A stretch of DNA of 64,000 nt, taken from the NCBI RefSeq assembly GCF_010119615.1, contig NZ_QOVG01000010.1:1-64000 (forward strand). Reading direction: 5' to 3'. The notes under the pieces are model-generated. The model saw only the letters and a list, made by a program, of their open reading frames with translations, made no database searches and had not been told where the DNA came from. Both the position numbers and the translations under genes were made by a program. The DNA is from Pseudoxanthomonas gei. Lineage in GTDB: Bacteria; Pseudomonadota; Gammaproteobacteria; Xanthomonadales; Xanthomonadaceae. Of this stretch, positions 16,895 to 25,320 are shown piece after piece. The number at the start of each line of letters is the position of its first letter. The first letter of the stretch is position 1.

Positions 16895-18121
16895 GTGCTG
16901 AATCGGCAATTGTTGTTCGATGCCATCGAGCGGCTGGCATCGCCGGCTACCGGCGAGGGCGCCTTGCTGATCGTGCGCATGCGCAACCTGCACGACTACG
17001 AGGCCATGTTCGGCTACGAGGCGGGCGACGCGCTGGTGCTGGCGTTCGAAGCGCGATTGCGGGAATGCCTGCGCAGCGTTGATGTGGCCGTGCGTATCGG
17101 TGAATGCGATTTCGCGGTGGTCCTGCCCGGCCTGGCCGACCGCAACCATGTGTCGCTGGCTGCGGCGAAAGTGTCGCGTACGTTCCAGGAGCCGCTGCAG
17201 GTCCGCAACCGTCCGGCCTGGACCAACGTGGCGGTGGGCGCCTGCGCGGTGGCCGATGCAGGAACGCCGACCTTGCTGTGCCGTCAGGCCGACGTCGCCT
17301 GCAGGCGCGCCTGGGAGCTGCGCGAACGCCACTTCCTGCACGCCGGCTTGTCCTCCACCCTGGTGGGCTACGAGGAGCTGCAGGCGGCCATCACCGGCAA
17401 CCAGATGCAGCTCTTCCTTCAGCCGGTGTTCTCAATGCAGGATGGTGAACTGAAGAGCTTCGAGTCGCTGTCACGCTGGGTCCATCCCGTGCACGGACAG
17501 ATCCGGCCGGCGGTATTCGTGCCGATGGCCGAGCAGGCCGGGCTGATCCACGAGCTGACCCGCTGGAACCTCAATGCGACCTTCCGCCATTGCTCCCCGT
17601 TCATCGAGGCGCATCCCGGGATCAAGTGCGCGGTCAACATCTCTCCGGTGGCGCTGACGGCACCGGGCTTCGTCGAACAGATGGCGTCCGCCTTCAGGCT
17701 GTGGAAGATCGCGCCTGGCAGCGTGGTGCTGGAGATCACCGAAACCGCGTTCGTGGATAACCAGGAGCAGCTCGTGGAAGCGCTGTCGGCCCTGCATGCG
17801 GTGGGGGTTGGCATCTCCATCGACGACTTCGGTACCGGCTATTCGTCGCTTTCCTATATCCGGCGCTTTGCGGTCGATGAACTCAAGATCGACATGAGCT
17901 TCGTGCACGACCTGGCCGGCAGCGCGCGTGCCCGGCGGCTGGTGGCGTGGATGATCCAGATGGCGCACGGAATGGGCGCCATCGCAGTGGCCGAAGGCAT
18001 CGAGGATGCGGAAACCTGGGCGCGCCTGGGCGAGATGGGCTGCGACCACGGCCAGGGTTACTACCCGGGCCGGCCGCAGCCGGCCGAGGAAGCGCTGGCC
18101 CTGCTGGCCAGCGCTTCCTGA
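16895..18121 (+). CDS. degenerate GGDEF + intact EAL c-di-GMP phosphodiesterase
   Basis: A 408-aa protein from GTG with GGGGGAG 6 nt upstream. The N-terminal GGDEF-like domain (about residues 8-150) reads GECDF at the signature, so cyclase activity is unlikely. The EAL domain (about 165-400) keeps the catalytic set: ESLSRW from E190, NISPVAL, EITETAF, DDFGTGYSS from D310, LKIDMSFV, AEGIED and GQGYYPGRP. It should hydrolyse c-di-GMP to pGpG. Co-transcription with the HD-GYP gene suggests a joint regulatory module, perhaps with HD-GYP as sensor or partner. It converges on the DUF885 gene (9 bp between stops). Confidence 0.9.
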   Translation: MLNRQLLFDAIERLASPATGEGALLIVRMRNLHDYEAMFGYEAGDALVLAFEARLRECLRSVDVAVRIGECDFAVVLPGLADRNHVSLAAAKVSRTFQEPLQVRNRPAWTNVAVGACAVADAGTPTLLCRQADVACRRAWELRERHFLHAGLSSTLVGYEELQAAITGNQMQLFLQPVFSMQDGELKSFESLSRWVHPVHGQIRPAVFVPMAEQAGLIHELTRWNLNATFRHCSPFIEAHPGIKCAVNISPVALTAPGFVEQMASAFRLWKIAPGSVVLEITETAFVDNQEQLVEALSALHAVGVGISIDDFGTGYSSLSYIRRFAVDELKIDMSFVHDLAGSARARRLVAWMIQMAHGMGAIAVAEGIEDAETWARLGEMGCDHGQGYYPGRPQPAEEALALLASAS

Positions 18122-18130
18122 CCGGTCGGA

Positions 18131-19942
18131 TTACTCGATCGGCTGGTCCAGCATCAGTTCGCGGGCAAAGCGCACCGGCGGCGCGCCATAGGACAGGATC
18201 TGGTCGTGGTAGGCCTTGAGGTTGAACTTGTCGCCCAGCTTGGCTTCCATCGCCTTGCGCGTGTCGTAGTGCTCCTGCACGCCGACGAAGTACGTGGGCA
18301 ATTGCGCTGAGGTCAGCTGCACGCGGGTCCACTTGCCGTCGGCTTCGCGTTCCTGCTGGAAGGTCTGGCGCACCATCAGGTCCATCGCCTGCTCCTTGGT
18401 CCAGTTGTCCACGTGCACGCCCTGGTCGAGGATCGCGTTGGCGATAGTGCGCAGGTAGAACTTCAGCTGCACCAGGCGGAACAGCGGATCGTTATCCATG
18501 TAGCCGGCCTCGGCCATCATGTTCTCTGTGTACACCGCCCAGCCCTCGGCGAACATGCCCGAACGCAGCACGGCGCGCAGGGTCGAGGGGAACTTGGCCG
18601 AATGCCAGCCTTCCAGGTAATGGCCCGGCGTGCCTTCGTGGATGCTGAGCAGGTGGATCATGCGGCCGTTGTATTCGCGCAGGAACGAATCGACCTTCTT
18701 CGCATCCCATTCCTCCGGGATCGGCGAGACCGCGTAGAAGGTCTCCAGGTTCTTGTCCAGCGGGCCGGGCGAATCGCAATAGGCCACGGCAACGCCACGC
18801 TGGAACTCGGGCATGGTGATGATCTTCACCGGTGAGTCGGGCAGGGTGACCAGGTCCTTCTCGCGGACGAAATCGGTCGCCGACTTCAATGCCGCCTCGG
18901 CCGCTTCAACCACCTTGTCGCGGGCCGGCTTGTCGGCGTAGGCCAGCTCCAGTGCCGCCTCGATCGCCTTCTGCTGCTGTTCGTCGCTGGGTGCATCGGG
19001 CATTGGCGGGGCACCCGCCTTGTCCTTCAACACGGTGCGGGCGATGCCGTACATCTCTTCGCGCACGCGCTTCAGTTCGCCTTCGGCGCGCTGCTTGATC
19101 TCGGCACGCGACAGCGAGGACAGCAATGCGAACTGCAGTTTCTGGTCATACATGGTCTGGCCGATGCGGAAGTCGCCCTTGGCGTTCGGCACCAGGGTTT
19201 TTTCCAGCCATTGCTTCTGCTCGGCCACCGCCTTGCCCAGGGCTTCGCTCGCCTTCTCGGCGCGCGCGCGATCGGCTTCCGGCAGTTCCTTGAGGTGCGG
19301 GGTGATGAACATGGAGACGATGCTGAGGATGCCGTCGTTCTGCTTCAGCACCGTTTCCGCGTGCACTTTGGGAACGCGCGCCGGATCGAGATTCTCGCGC
19401 GACTGTGCCAGCAGGGCGGGGATCTTCTCCATGCGCGCGGTGGCCGAACGCAGGCGGTCGGGCAAGGGTGCGAATTCGCGCGCCATCAGGTTGTACAGCG
19501 CGCCCCCGGCCAGGCTGTTGTAGACCTGCGGATCCCAGGCCCAGCCCTGCTGGGTTTCGGTGTCCCAGATTCCGTACTGCAGCTGGTTGCGCAGGATGGC
19601 CGCATCCACCTGGTTCTGGCGCGACAGTTTGCTGGCATCCAGCGCATCGAGTTCGGCCAGGATCTTCTTGCCGAAATCGACACCCTTCTGCCGGCCCGCG
19701 GCGCTGAGGTCGTCGATCTCGGAGTCGTATTTGTGTTCGCCAATCTGGGTGGCGGCAACCGGGGACAGCTGGAACCAGCCATCCAGCGCGCGCGCCGACA
19801 GGTCGGCGAATTTCGCGTCGGCCTCGGCGGTGTCGCCGGAGGCGGCAACAGGCGCGGCTGCAACGTCGGCAGCGGGTGCCTCGGCCTTCTGGCAGGCGGC
19901 AAGGCTGGTAAGCAGGGCGAGGGCGAGCAGGCTGTGGCGCAT
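18131..19942 (-). CDS. DUF885 family lipoprotein, putative metallopeptidase
   Basis: A 603-aa lipoprotein. The signal sequence MRHSLLALALLTSLAAC ends in a lipobox (LAAC, Cys17). The mature protein is the DUF885 family, mostly helical, with the conserved SIHEGTPGHYLEGW near residues 430-443 and a later AEGWAVYTE. HEGxPGH is the presumed zinc site by analogy to gluzincin-like peptidases. The length is typical. The role is probably peptide degradation in the envelope, but substrates are unknown. The ATG at 19942 is chosen for the signal peptide. It is divergent from the GFA gene with 114 bp between. Confidence 0.88.
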   Translation of the reverse strand: MRHSLLALALLTSLAACQKAEAPAADVAAAPVAASGDTAEADAKFADLSARALDGWFQLSPVAATQIGEHKYDSEIDDLSAAGRQKGVDFGKKILAELDALDASKLSRQNQVDAAILRNQLQYGIWDTETQQGWAWDPQVYNSLAGGALYNLMAREFAPLPDRLRSATARMEKIPALLAQSRENLDPARVPKVHAETVLKQNDGILSIVSMFITPHLKELPEADRARAEKASEALGKAVAEQKQWLEKTLVPNAKGDFRIGQTMYDQKLQFALLSSLSRAEIKQRAEGELKRVREEMYGIARTVLKDKAGAPPMPDAPSDEQQQKAIEAALELAYADKPARDKVVEAAEAALKSATDFVREKDLVTLPDSPVKIITMPEFQRGVAVAYCDSPGPLDKNLETFYAVSPIPEEWDAKKVDSFLREYNGRMIHLLSIHEGTPGHYLEGWHSAKFPSTLRAVLRSGMFAEGWAVYTENMMAEAGYMDNDPLFRLVQLKFYLRTIANAILDQGVHVDNWTKEQAMDLMVRQTFQQEREADGKWTRVQLTSAQLPTYFVGVQEHYDTRKAMEAKLGDKFNLKAYHDQILSYGAPPVRFARELMLDQPIE

Positions 19943-20056
19943 TCCATGGAATCCCGTTGCAGTGCGGTATGCACCAAGTCCCCGAGCATAGGCAAAACCG
20001 CCTGTCAGTGCATGTGCCGATGGCATATGCTCGCCCCACGACGAAGGAGTCTTCAC

Positions 20057-20407
20057 ATGAAACATTCCGGAAGCTGCCACTGCGGCAGGATCGCGTTCGA
20101 AGTGGACGGTGATATCACCGAGGTGGCCGATTGCAACTGCTCGCTCTGCCGCCGTCGCGGCGGCCTGCTCTGGTTCGGGCCACGCGAGGCGCTGACCATG
20201 ACCACGCCCGAAGCCGACATGGGCACCTACACTTTCAACAAGCACCATCTGCACCACCATTTCTGCAGCACCTGCGGGATAGCGCCGTTCAGCGAGGGCG
20301 ACAATCCGAAGACTGGCGCGAAAATGATCGCAGTGAACGTGCGCTGCCTGCCGGACCTCGACCTGAAGACGCTGAAGATCAACGAGTACGATGGCGCCAG
20401 GCTGTGA
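20057..20407 (+). CDS. GFA family protein (CENP-V/GFA fold)
   Basis: A 116-aa protein of the GFA (glutathione-dependent formaldehyde-activating) family. Zinc-binding cysteines are arranged as SCHCG (residues 6-10), CNCSLC near 27-32 and CSTCG near 73-77. The length is normal. True GFA activity is doubtful for most homologues, so the substrate is open. ATG has AAGGAG 8 nt upstream. Its TGA overlaps the GTG of the next gene (GTGA), so the pair is translationally coupled. Confidence 0.9.
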   Translation: MKHSGSCHCGRIAFEVDGDITEVADCNCSLCRRRGGLLWFGPREALTMTTPEADMGTYTFNKHHLHHHFCSTCGIAPFSEGDNPKTGAKMIAVNVRCLPDLDLKTLKINEYDGARL

Positions 20408-21306
20408 GGGCACTTGCAGCGTCGCTGCTGATACTGGCCGGCGGTCTGCTTTCAGCATCACCGGTCCGGGCAGGCGATGACTGTCCTCCCGAATGCGCCG
20501 ACGCCGCTTCCCTGCAATTGCTCAAGCGCCAGGGTTTCGTGGTCGAGGACGCCACCACGCGCAATGCGCTCGCGCTGGGTCTGCTGGCTTGCCTCTCCAG
20601 CCCCGACCCGCTGCTGCGCGACGGTATCGCCTACGAAGCACTCACTGCGTGGTTGCGTGGCGACCAATTGGATGCCGGCATGCGCCGGCAGTTGCGCGAT
20701 CGCCTCTACGCCATGCTGCAGGACGTGGACGAAGCGGGTTTCCGCCGCCCGTTTTCCGCATTGGTGTTGTCCGAGGTGGCCCGTACCGATCGCATCGCGC
20801 AATGGATGAGGCCGGAAGAACGGGCGGACATGGTCGAGGCCGGGGCGCAATACCTGACCTCGATACGTGACTATCGCGGCTACGACAATGTCCAGGGTTG
20901 GCGCCACGGGATTGCGCATGGCAGCGACTGGCTGATGCAGCTGGCCATGAATCCGGCCCTGCAACGCGCGCAGCTGGATGTCATCCTGGGCGCCGTCGCG
21001 GCGCAGGCGGTACCGCAGTCCGCGCATGCCTATATTTACGGCGAACCGGGACGTCTGGCGCGCCCCGTGCTTCATGTCGCCAGACGCGGCGCGCTGACCG
21101 AAGTGGAGTGGACTGCCTGGTTCGCTGCGTTGCCCGGAAAGATCGGCGATCCGTCCGGAGCCTATGCCGATACCGCGTGGCTGGCGCGCCGGCACGATCT
21201 GCTGGCCTTCCTCACTGCGATCCACTTCGAGGCACAACAATCGCAGGATGCAGGGCTCAAGAGCCTCGAGCTAGCGGCGGCAAGGGCGATAAAAGCGGTT
21301 CCCTGA
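20404..21306 (+). CDS. exported DUF2785 protein
   Basis: A 300-aa exported protein from a GTG start. A signal peptide (VRALAASLLILAGG..VRAG) precedes a helical DUF2785-like domain, with the recognisable YDNVQGWRHGIAHGSDWLMQLA near residues 160-180 and REV/RPV-type helices on each side. The GTG overlaps the GFA stop by 4 bp. No catalytic residues can be named. The pairing with a GFA protein may be specific to these genomes. Confidence in the gene is high and in any function low. Confidence 0.8.
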   Translation: MRALAASLLILAGGLLSASPVRAGDDCPPECADAASLQLLKRQGFVVEDATTRNALALGLLACLSSPDPLLRDGIAYEALTAWLRGDQLDAGMRRQLRDRLYAMLQDVDEAGFRRPFSALVLSEVARTDRIAQWMRPEERADMVEAGAQYLTSIRDYRGYDNVQGWRHGIAHGSDWLMQLAMNPALQRAQLDVILGAVAAQAVPQSAHAYIYGEPGRLARPVLHVARRGALTEVEWTAWFAALPGKIGDPSGAYADTAWLARRHDLLAFLTAIHFEAQQSQDAGLKSLELAAARAIKAVP

Positions 21307-21359
21307 TCCAGAGACTCCGCAACAGCGCATGCAGGCCCGGCCCGGGGCGGCATGCTTTG

Positions 21360-21527
21360 CTAGGTTTCCGGCGGCTCGCTGGCGCCCGGCTGCACGGCGG
21401 GATCGTTGCGCTCCTGGCTGTGGCGCTTGCCGGGTTGCTCTCCTGGCTTTTTCGGTGGTTCGAGCACTACATCGCCCTGCGCCGGGTCGAGCTCGGGTGG
21501 CAGGTCGGAATGTTCGGGCATGTTCAT
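21360..21527 (-). CDS. small hypothetical protein (55 aa)
   Basis: A 55-aa Pro/Glu/Lys-rich peptide (MNMPEHSDLPPELDPAQGD...). The minus-strand ATG at 21527 has GGAG 7 nt upstream. There is no signal peptide or membrane segment, so it would be a disordered cytosolic protein. I do not recognise a family. It converges on the DUF2785 gene. It might be spurious, but the good ribosome-binding site favours a real gene. Confidence 0.45.
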   Translation of the reverse strand: MNMPEHSDLPPELDPAQGDVVLEPPKKPGEQPGKRHSQERNDPAVQPGASEPPET

Positions 21528-21674
21528 GGGGGCACTCCAGAGGTTGGACGGGCTGCAGTGGCTGCAAGCCTGCCACGACCTCCATGAAGAACATGCAATG
21601 TTGCCGTCAGAAGGCATCAGGCATCAGGGCTTCTGAAGCTGGCGCGTGTGGATCGCCGAGCTTGCGGCGGAATT

Positions 21675-22604
21675 TCAGGCGGACGCTGGCTGTCGTTCGG
21701 CGGTGGCGGGCAACGGTACGCGCTCGTCCAGCACCTCCTGCTTCATCCAGTCGATGAACAATCCCGCCGCCGCAGAGAGCGGGCGGTGCGTCGGATGTAC
21801 CGCGTAATAGGAGAAGCGCGCCTTCAACGCAGGGCCTGGCAGCCGTATCAGTTCATAGCGCTGCAGGTAGGGCGCGACGATCTGCCTGCGGGCCAGCGCC
21901 GCGCCAATGCCGTAGACGGCCGCGCGCATGGCGTCGGTGCTGTCGCTGAAGACATGCATCGGCGGCAATTCCAGGCCGCGCACGCCGGCGGCGCGGAACC
22001 AGTCACGCCAGCCCTGCGACGCCATGTCGCTGACCAATGGCAGGGATGCGATCTGGCGCGGCTCCAGCACCATCCCGATGCCGTCCAGAGCCGGGGAGGC
22101 CACCGGGAAAAGTTCGTCGTCCATCAGATGATGGGACGTGAGTCCCGTCCATTGGCCCGGCCCGTGGCGGATGCCCAGGTCCGGGCCGTCCTCGTCGAAG
22201 CGCGTCAACGCGATATTGGTTTCGATATTCAGGCGGATATGCGGATGCGCCGCGCAGAACCGCGGCAACCGCGGCAGCAGCCAGCAGTAGGTCAGCGAAT
22301 GCAGGGTGGAGATGCGCAGCGTGGTGATGCTGCCACCGTGGTGGAGGTTGGCTGCGACGGCGGCGATGTCGCCCAGGGCGGCCGTCGCCGCATCGGCCAG
22401 TTGCCGGCCCTCGGCGGTCAGGGTGACGCCACGCGCATTGCGCTGGAACAGGAGCACGCCGAGCTGCGATTCCAGCTTGCGGACGTGGTGGCTGACCGCA
22501 CTGGCGGTCAGGTGCAGCTCCTCGGCGGCATGGGCGAAGTTCTGGTGGCGCGCCGCGGCGGCGAACACGCCGAGGGCCGGCAGCAGGGCGGGGCGCAGGT
22601 TCAC
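21675..22604 (-). CDS. LysR family regulator, GcvA-like
   Basis: A 309-aa LysR regulator. The N-terminal winged helix-turn-helix is at residues 1-65 (FAAAARHQNFAHAAEELHLTASAVSHHVRKLE), and the substrate-binding domain at about 90-295. The GTG start has GGAGG 8 nt upstream. The conserved TASAVSHHVRKLE.QLGV.LF.R is of the GcvA subgroup. It is divergent from an EamA transporter gene with 112 bp between, so it probably controls that transporter and itself in response to a small ligand. The ligand is unknown. Confidence 0.92.
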   Translation of the reverse strand: MNLRPALLPALGVFAAAARHQNFAHAAEELHLTASAVSHHVRKLESQLGVLLFQRNARGVTLTAEGRQLADAATAALGDIAAVAANLHHGGSITTLRISTLHSLTYCWLLPRLPRFCAAHPHIRLNIETNIALTRFDEDGPDLGIRHGPGQWTGLTSHHLMDDELFPVASPALDGIGMVLEPRQIASLPLVSDMASQGWRDWFRAAGVRGLELPPMHVFSDSTDAMRAAVYGIGAALARRQIVAPYLQRYELIRLPGPALKARFSYYAVHPTHRPLSAAAGLFIDWMKQEVLDERVPLPATAERQPASA

Positions 22605-22619
22605 GGCTATAACCTCCAG

Positions 22620-22664
22620 CCACAAGCCAGATTTGCGGCTGGGCGGGATAGTACGCGCTTGTGG
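22620..22664. promoter_or_regulatory. inverted repeat, candidate LysR operator
   Basis: CCACAAGC (22620-22627) and GCTTGTGG (22657-22664) form an 8-bp inverted repeat with 29 bp between. It sits midway between the divergent LysR and EamA starts, where LysR proteins usually bind. The arms are not the classical T-N11-A, so the assignment is tentative. Confidence 0.4.
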
Positions 22665-22716
22665 GCGTTGCCGGTTTACGGACAATAAGGTGCTGGCACA
22701 AATGCGGGAGGGTGCG

Positions 22717-23625
22717 ATGGCGGTGAAGTCGGCAGTGGTGGAGGCGGGCCGTGCACCTGCGGCGGCCGAACGGGACTGGCGCACTCCCGTGGAGTTGCTG
22801 GTGCTGGGCGCCATCTGGGGCGGCTCGTTCCTGTTCATGCGGGTGGCGGCGAAACCGTTCGGCGCGTTCGCCCTGGTCGATATCCGCCTGGCCCTGGGCG
22901 CGCTGGTGATGCTGCCGTTCCTGTGGCGCGACCGTGCCGCTTTCAATCGCGGCATCTGGCCCAGGCTCGCCTTGATCGCGCTGGTCAATTCGGCCATTCC
23001 ATTCTTGCTGTTCGCGTGGGCGGCGCAGCGTTCGCCAGCGGCGATCGGTGCGATCTGCAATGCCATGACGGTGCTGTTCGCGGCTCTGGTGGCATTCCTG
23101 TTCTTCGGCGAAAAGATCGGGGTGCGCCGTGCGCTGGCCCTGCTTGCGGGATTCGCCGGCGTAGTGCTGCTGGCGACCAGCAAGGTGGCCGGCCTCAGCG
23201 TGGGCTGGGCCGTGGCGGCGGGCGCCAGCGCAGCCCTGCTGTACGGCGTCGGACTCAACCTGGTGCGCCGGCACATGGCGCACCTGCCGCCCGCCGCTTC
23301 GGCCGGCAGCACCCTGAGCTGCTCGGCCTTGTTGCTGGCCCCGTTCGCGCTTACCCATTGGCCTGCCGGGCCGATATCGACGGCCGCCTGGGCCAGCGCC
23401 ATCGCCCTGGGCGTGCTGTGCACGGGCCTGGCCTTCCTGATGTATTACCGCCTGATCCAGCGCATTGGTCCCACCCGCACGGCGGTGGTGACCTACCTGG
23501 TCCCGTTGTTCGGCGCGGCCTTCGCGTGGTTGTTCCTGGATGAACCGGTGACCCCGGCCATGATTGCGGCGGGGCTGTTGATCCTCGGCAGCGTTGCAGT
23601 CAGCCAGCGCTCCACGGCGAAGTGA
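22717..23625 (+). CDS. EamA/DMT family transporter
   Basis: A 302-aa protein with ten hydrophobic segments and two EamA repeats (about residues 20-145 and 155-290). Helix 1 is LLVLGAIWGGSFLFMRV and the second repeat ends TYLVPLFGAAFAWLFLDEPVT. ATG 22717 has GGGAG 6 nt upstream; another in-frame ATG lies at 22702. The divergent LysR gene suggests export of a metabolite sensed by that regulator. The stop overlaps a GTG that opens a 75-codon gene (GTGA). Confidence 0.9.
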   Translation: MAVKSAVVEAGRAPAAAERDWRTPVELLVLGAIWGGSFLFMRVAAKPFGAFALVDIRLALGALVMLPFLWRDRAAFNRGIWPRLALIALVNSAIPFLLFAWAAQRSPAAIGAICNAMTVLFAALVAFLFFGEKIGVRRALALLAGFAGVVLLATSKVAGLSVGWAVAAGASAALLYGVGLNLVRRHMAHLPPAASAGSTLSCSALLLAPFALTHWPAGPISTAAWASAIALGVLCTGLAFLMYYRLIQRIGPTRTAVVTYLVPLFGAAFAWLFLDEPVTPAMIAAGLLILGSVAVSQRSTAK

Positions 23626-23849
23626 GTGCCACAGTGGGCGTGCAGAAGCGCGTGGTGTTCGATTTCGAGATCGACTTCAGCAACGGCGGCGGCCTGCAGG
23701 GGCAGCAGTTCCGGCTGGATATCGAGGGCGACGATATTGCGGATGCGGCGTTGGCCGGGTACCTCGTCGATGAGCTGCGCCTGCTGATGGTCGGGGCGGT
23801 GCGAATCGCCAACAAGCGGATCATCGAGGAGGCGCACAAGCGCAGCTAG
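23622..23849 (+). CDS. small conserved-looking protein (75 aa)
   Basis: A 75-aa acidic protein from GTG overlapping the transporter stop by 4 bp. The sequence has a beta-strand-rich start (VVFDFEIDFSNGGGLQGQ) and a helical end (LVDELRLLMVGAVRIANK). I recall a similar segment in cyclase-like or arylformamidase-annotated proteins, but cannot confirm a family. It has no signal peptide. Translational coupling to the transporter suggests a related role. Confidence 0.6.
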   Translation: MSATVGVQKRVVFDFEIDFSNGGGLQGQQFRLDIEGDDIADAALAGYLVDELRLLMVGAVRIANKRIIEEAHKRS

Positions 23850-23858
23850 GGCCGGCGC

Positions 23859-25319
23859 TTATCGTTCGAGCGGCGCGTCCACCGTGCCATCCGGTTCCGC
23901 CGGTGTTGGCAGTTGCGAGCGCACCCGCACCACCGTGGTGGTGCAGTCGGCTTCGGCCACCACCCGCGCCGAAACGCTGCCCAGCAGGCGACGTACCCCG
24001 GTCACGCCACGCGCGCCCATCACCAGGTGGTCGATCCGGTTGCTGCGGGCATGCTCGATGAGTGCCTGGGCCACATCGCTGGATTCCAGCACGTGGAAGG
24101 TGAGCAGGTGGTCGGGCAGTTGCAGCGCGCGCGCCCAGTGGCGCAGGGCGAGCAGGCGCTTGACGTGGCGGTTGCGCCCTTCGATATCCAGGTTGCTGTC
24201 AAGGCCGATCCGCGAAGTACGCATCACCGTCACGCAGGCCAGGCGTGCGCCGGGCGAAGTCTGCACGATGCGCTGCACGGTTTCGCGCAGGGCTTCATCC
24301 AGCTCCGCATGCTGCTGCTTCAGGTCGATGGCAACCAGCACCAGCGGCGCGCGTACCACCGCACCTGGTTGCGATGCGCGCATTTCCAGGCTGTCCTTGC
24401 CGAAGAAGCGGAACCAGCGGCGCGCAGTCTGCAGCGTGCCCGCGCGCTGGCTGCGTTCGGCTCGCTCGCCCAACAGCACCTGCTCGGGATGCTGCAGGTC
24501 GAAGGCCAGTTGCGCGGCCGTGGGATAGCGCGCGTCCGGGTCCACTTCCAGGCAGCGCAGGATGATTTCCTGCAGCCAGAGCGGCAGGTCGGGCCGCAGG
24601 CTGCGTGGCGGCACCGGGTCGCGATAGAAGCGGCGGCGCAGTCCGCGCTGGCTGCGCGGGAATCCGAACGGACGCTCGCCGGTAGCCAGGTGATACAGGG
24701 TGACGCCGAGGGCGAACAGGTCGCTGCGCGGATCGTTGCGCACGCCCAGCACCTGTTCGGGCGCAATGTAGGGCGAGGTGCCGATCGGTACGTGGAACTG
24801 CTCGGCCAGCAGGTCCGGCAGTTGCAGGTGGTGGGACAGTCCGAAGTCGATCAGCACGATGCGCTCTACGCCGTCCTCGTCGGCATGCAGCAGCAGGTTG
24901 CTCGGCTTGATGTCCAGGTGCACGACCTTCTGCCGGTGCAGGTCGTCCAGGGCCAGGGCCGCCAGCGCGCCCAGTCCCGCGACTTCCCCGGCCGGCCGTG
25001 GCAGCCGTTCCAGCAAAGGGCGCAGCGTCTCGCCACGCACCTGTTCCATCACCAGGTAGGGCTGGTCGCCAAAATCGCCGCTGGTCACGAAGCGGGGCAC
25101 GTGCGGGCCGCGCAGCATCGGCATCAGCATGCGCTCGACTTCGAAGCCGACCAGCTGGGTGACTTCCTCGCCGTAGCCGATCGAAGGCAGCTTCATCAGC
25201 AGCGGGAACTCCTCGCCGGCGCGGCTGACCCGCCACAGCGTGGCCATGCCGCCCTGGTGCAGCGGCTCGTGCAGGGTGAATTCCCCCACCTGCAATCCCG
25301 GGCGCAGTTCCATCGGCAT
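23859..25319 (-). CDS. Ser/Thr protein kinase fused to UspA domain
   Basis: A 486-aa fusion. Residues ~8-290 are a Hanks-type kinase: glycine loop LHQGGMATLW near 20-29, Lys43 in LLMKLP, HLDIKPSN near 134-141, DFG near 158 and APEQ near 185. Residues ~325-470 are a UspA domain ending GARGVTGVRRLLGSVS.RVV..A.CTTTVVRV, which keeps the G-2x-G-9x-G(S) ATP-binding pattern. There is no membrane segment. It lies 1 bp downstream of a metallophosphoesterase on the same strand, so the two form an operon. The fusion suggests phosphorylation tied to nucleotide or stress sensing (inference). Confidence 0.88.
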   Translation of the reverse strand: MPMELRPGLQVGEFTLHEPLHQGGMATLWRVSRAGEEFPLLMKLPSIGYGEEVTQLVGFEVERMLMPMLRGPHVPRFVTSGDFGDQPYLVMEQVRGETLRPLLERLPRPAGEVAGLGALAALALDDLHRQKVVHLDIKPSNLLLHADEDGVERIVLIDFGLSHHLQLPDLLAEQFHVPIGTSPYIAPEQVLGVRNDPRSDLFALGVTLYHLATGERPFGFPRSQRGLRRRFYRDPVPPRSLRPDLPLWLQEIILRCLEVDPDARYPTAAQLAFDLQHPEQVLLGERAERSQRAGTLQTARRWFRFFGKDSLEMRASQPGAVVRAPLVLVAIDLKQQHAELDEALRETVQRIVQTSPGARLACVTVMRTSRIGLDSNLDIEGRNRHVKRLLALRHWARALQLPDHLLTFHVLESSDVAQALIEHARSNRIDHLVMGARGVTGVRRLLGSVSARVVAEADCTTTVVRVRSQLPTPAEPDGTVDAPLER

Positions 25320-25320
25320 C

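Noticed and set aside
15511..16986. A 491-codon open frame antisense to the HD-GYP gene
   Set aside because: No start signal or domain; the HD-GYP protein explains the region.
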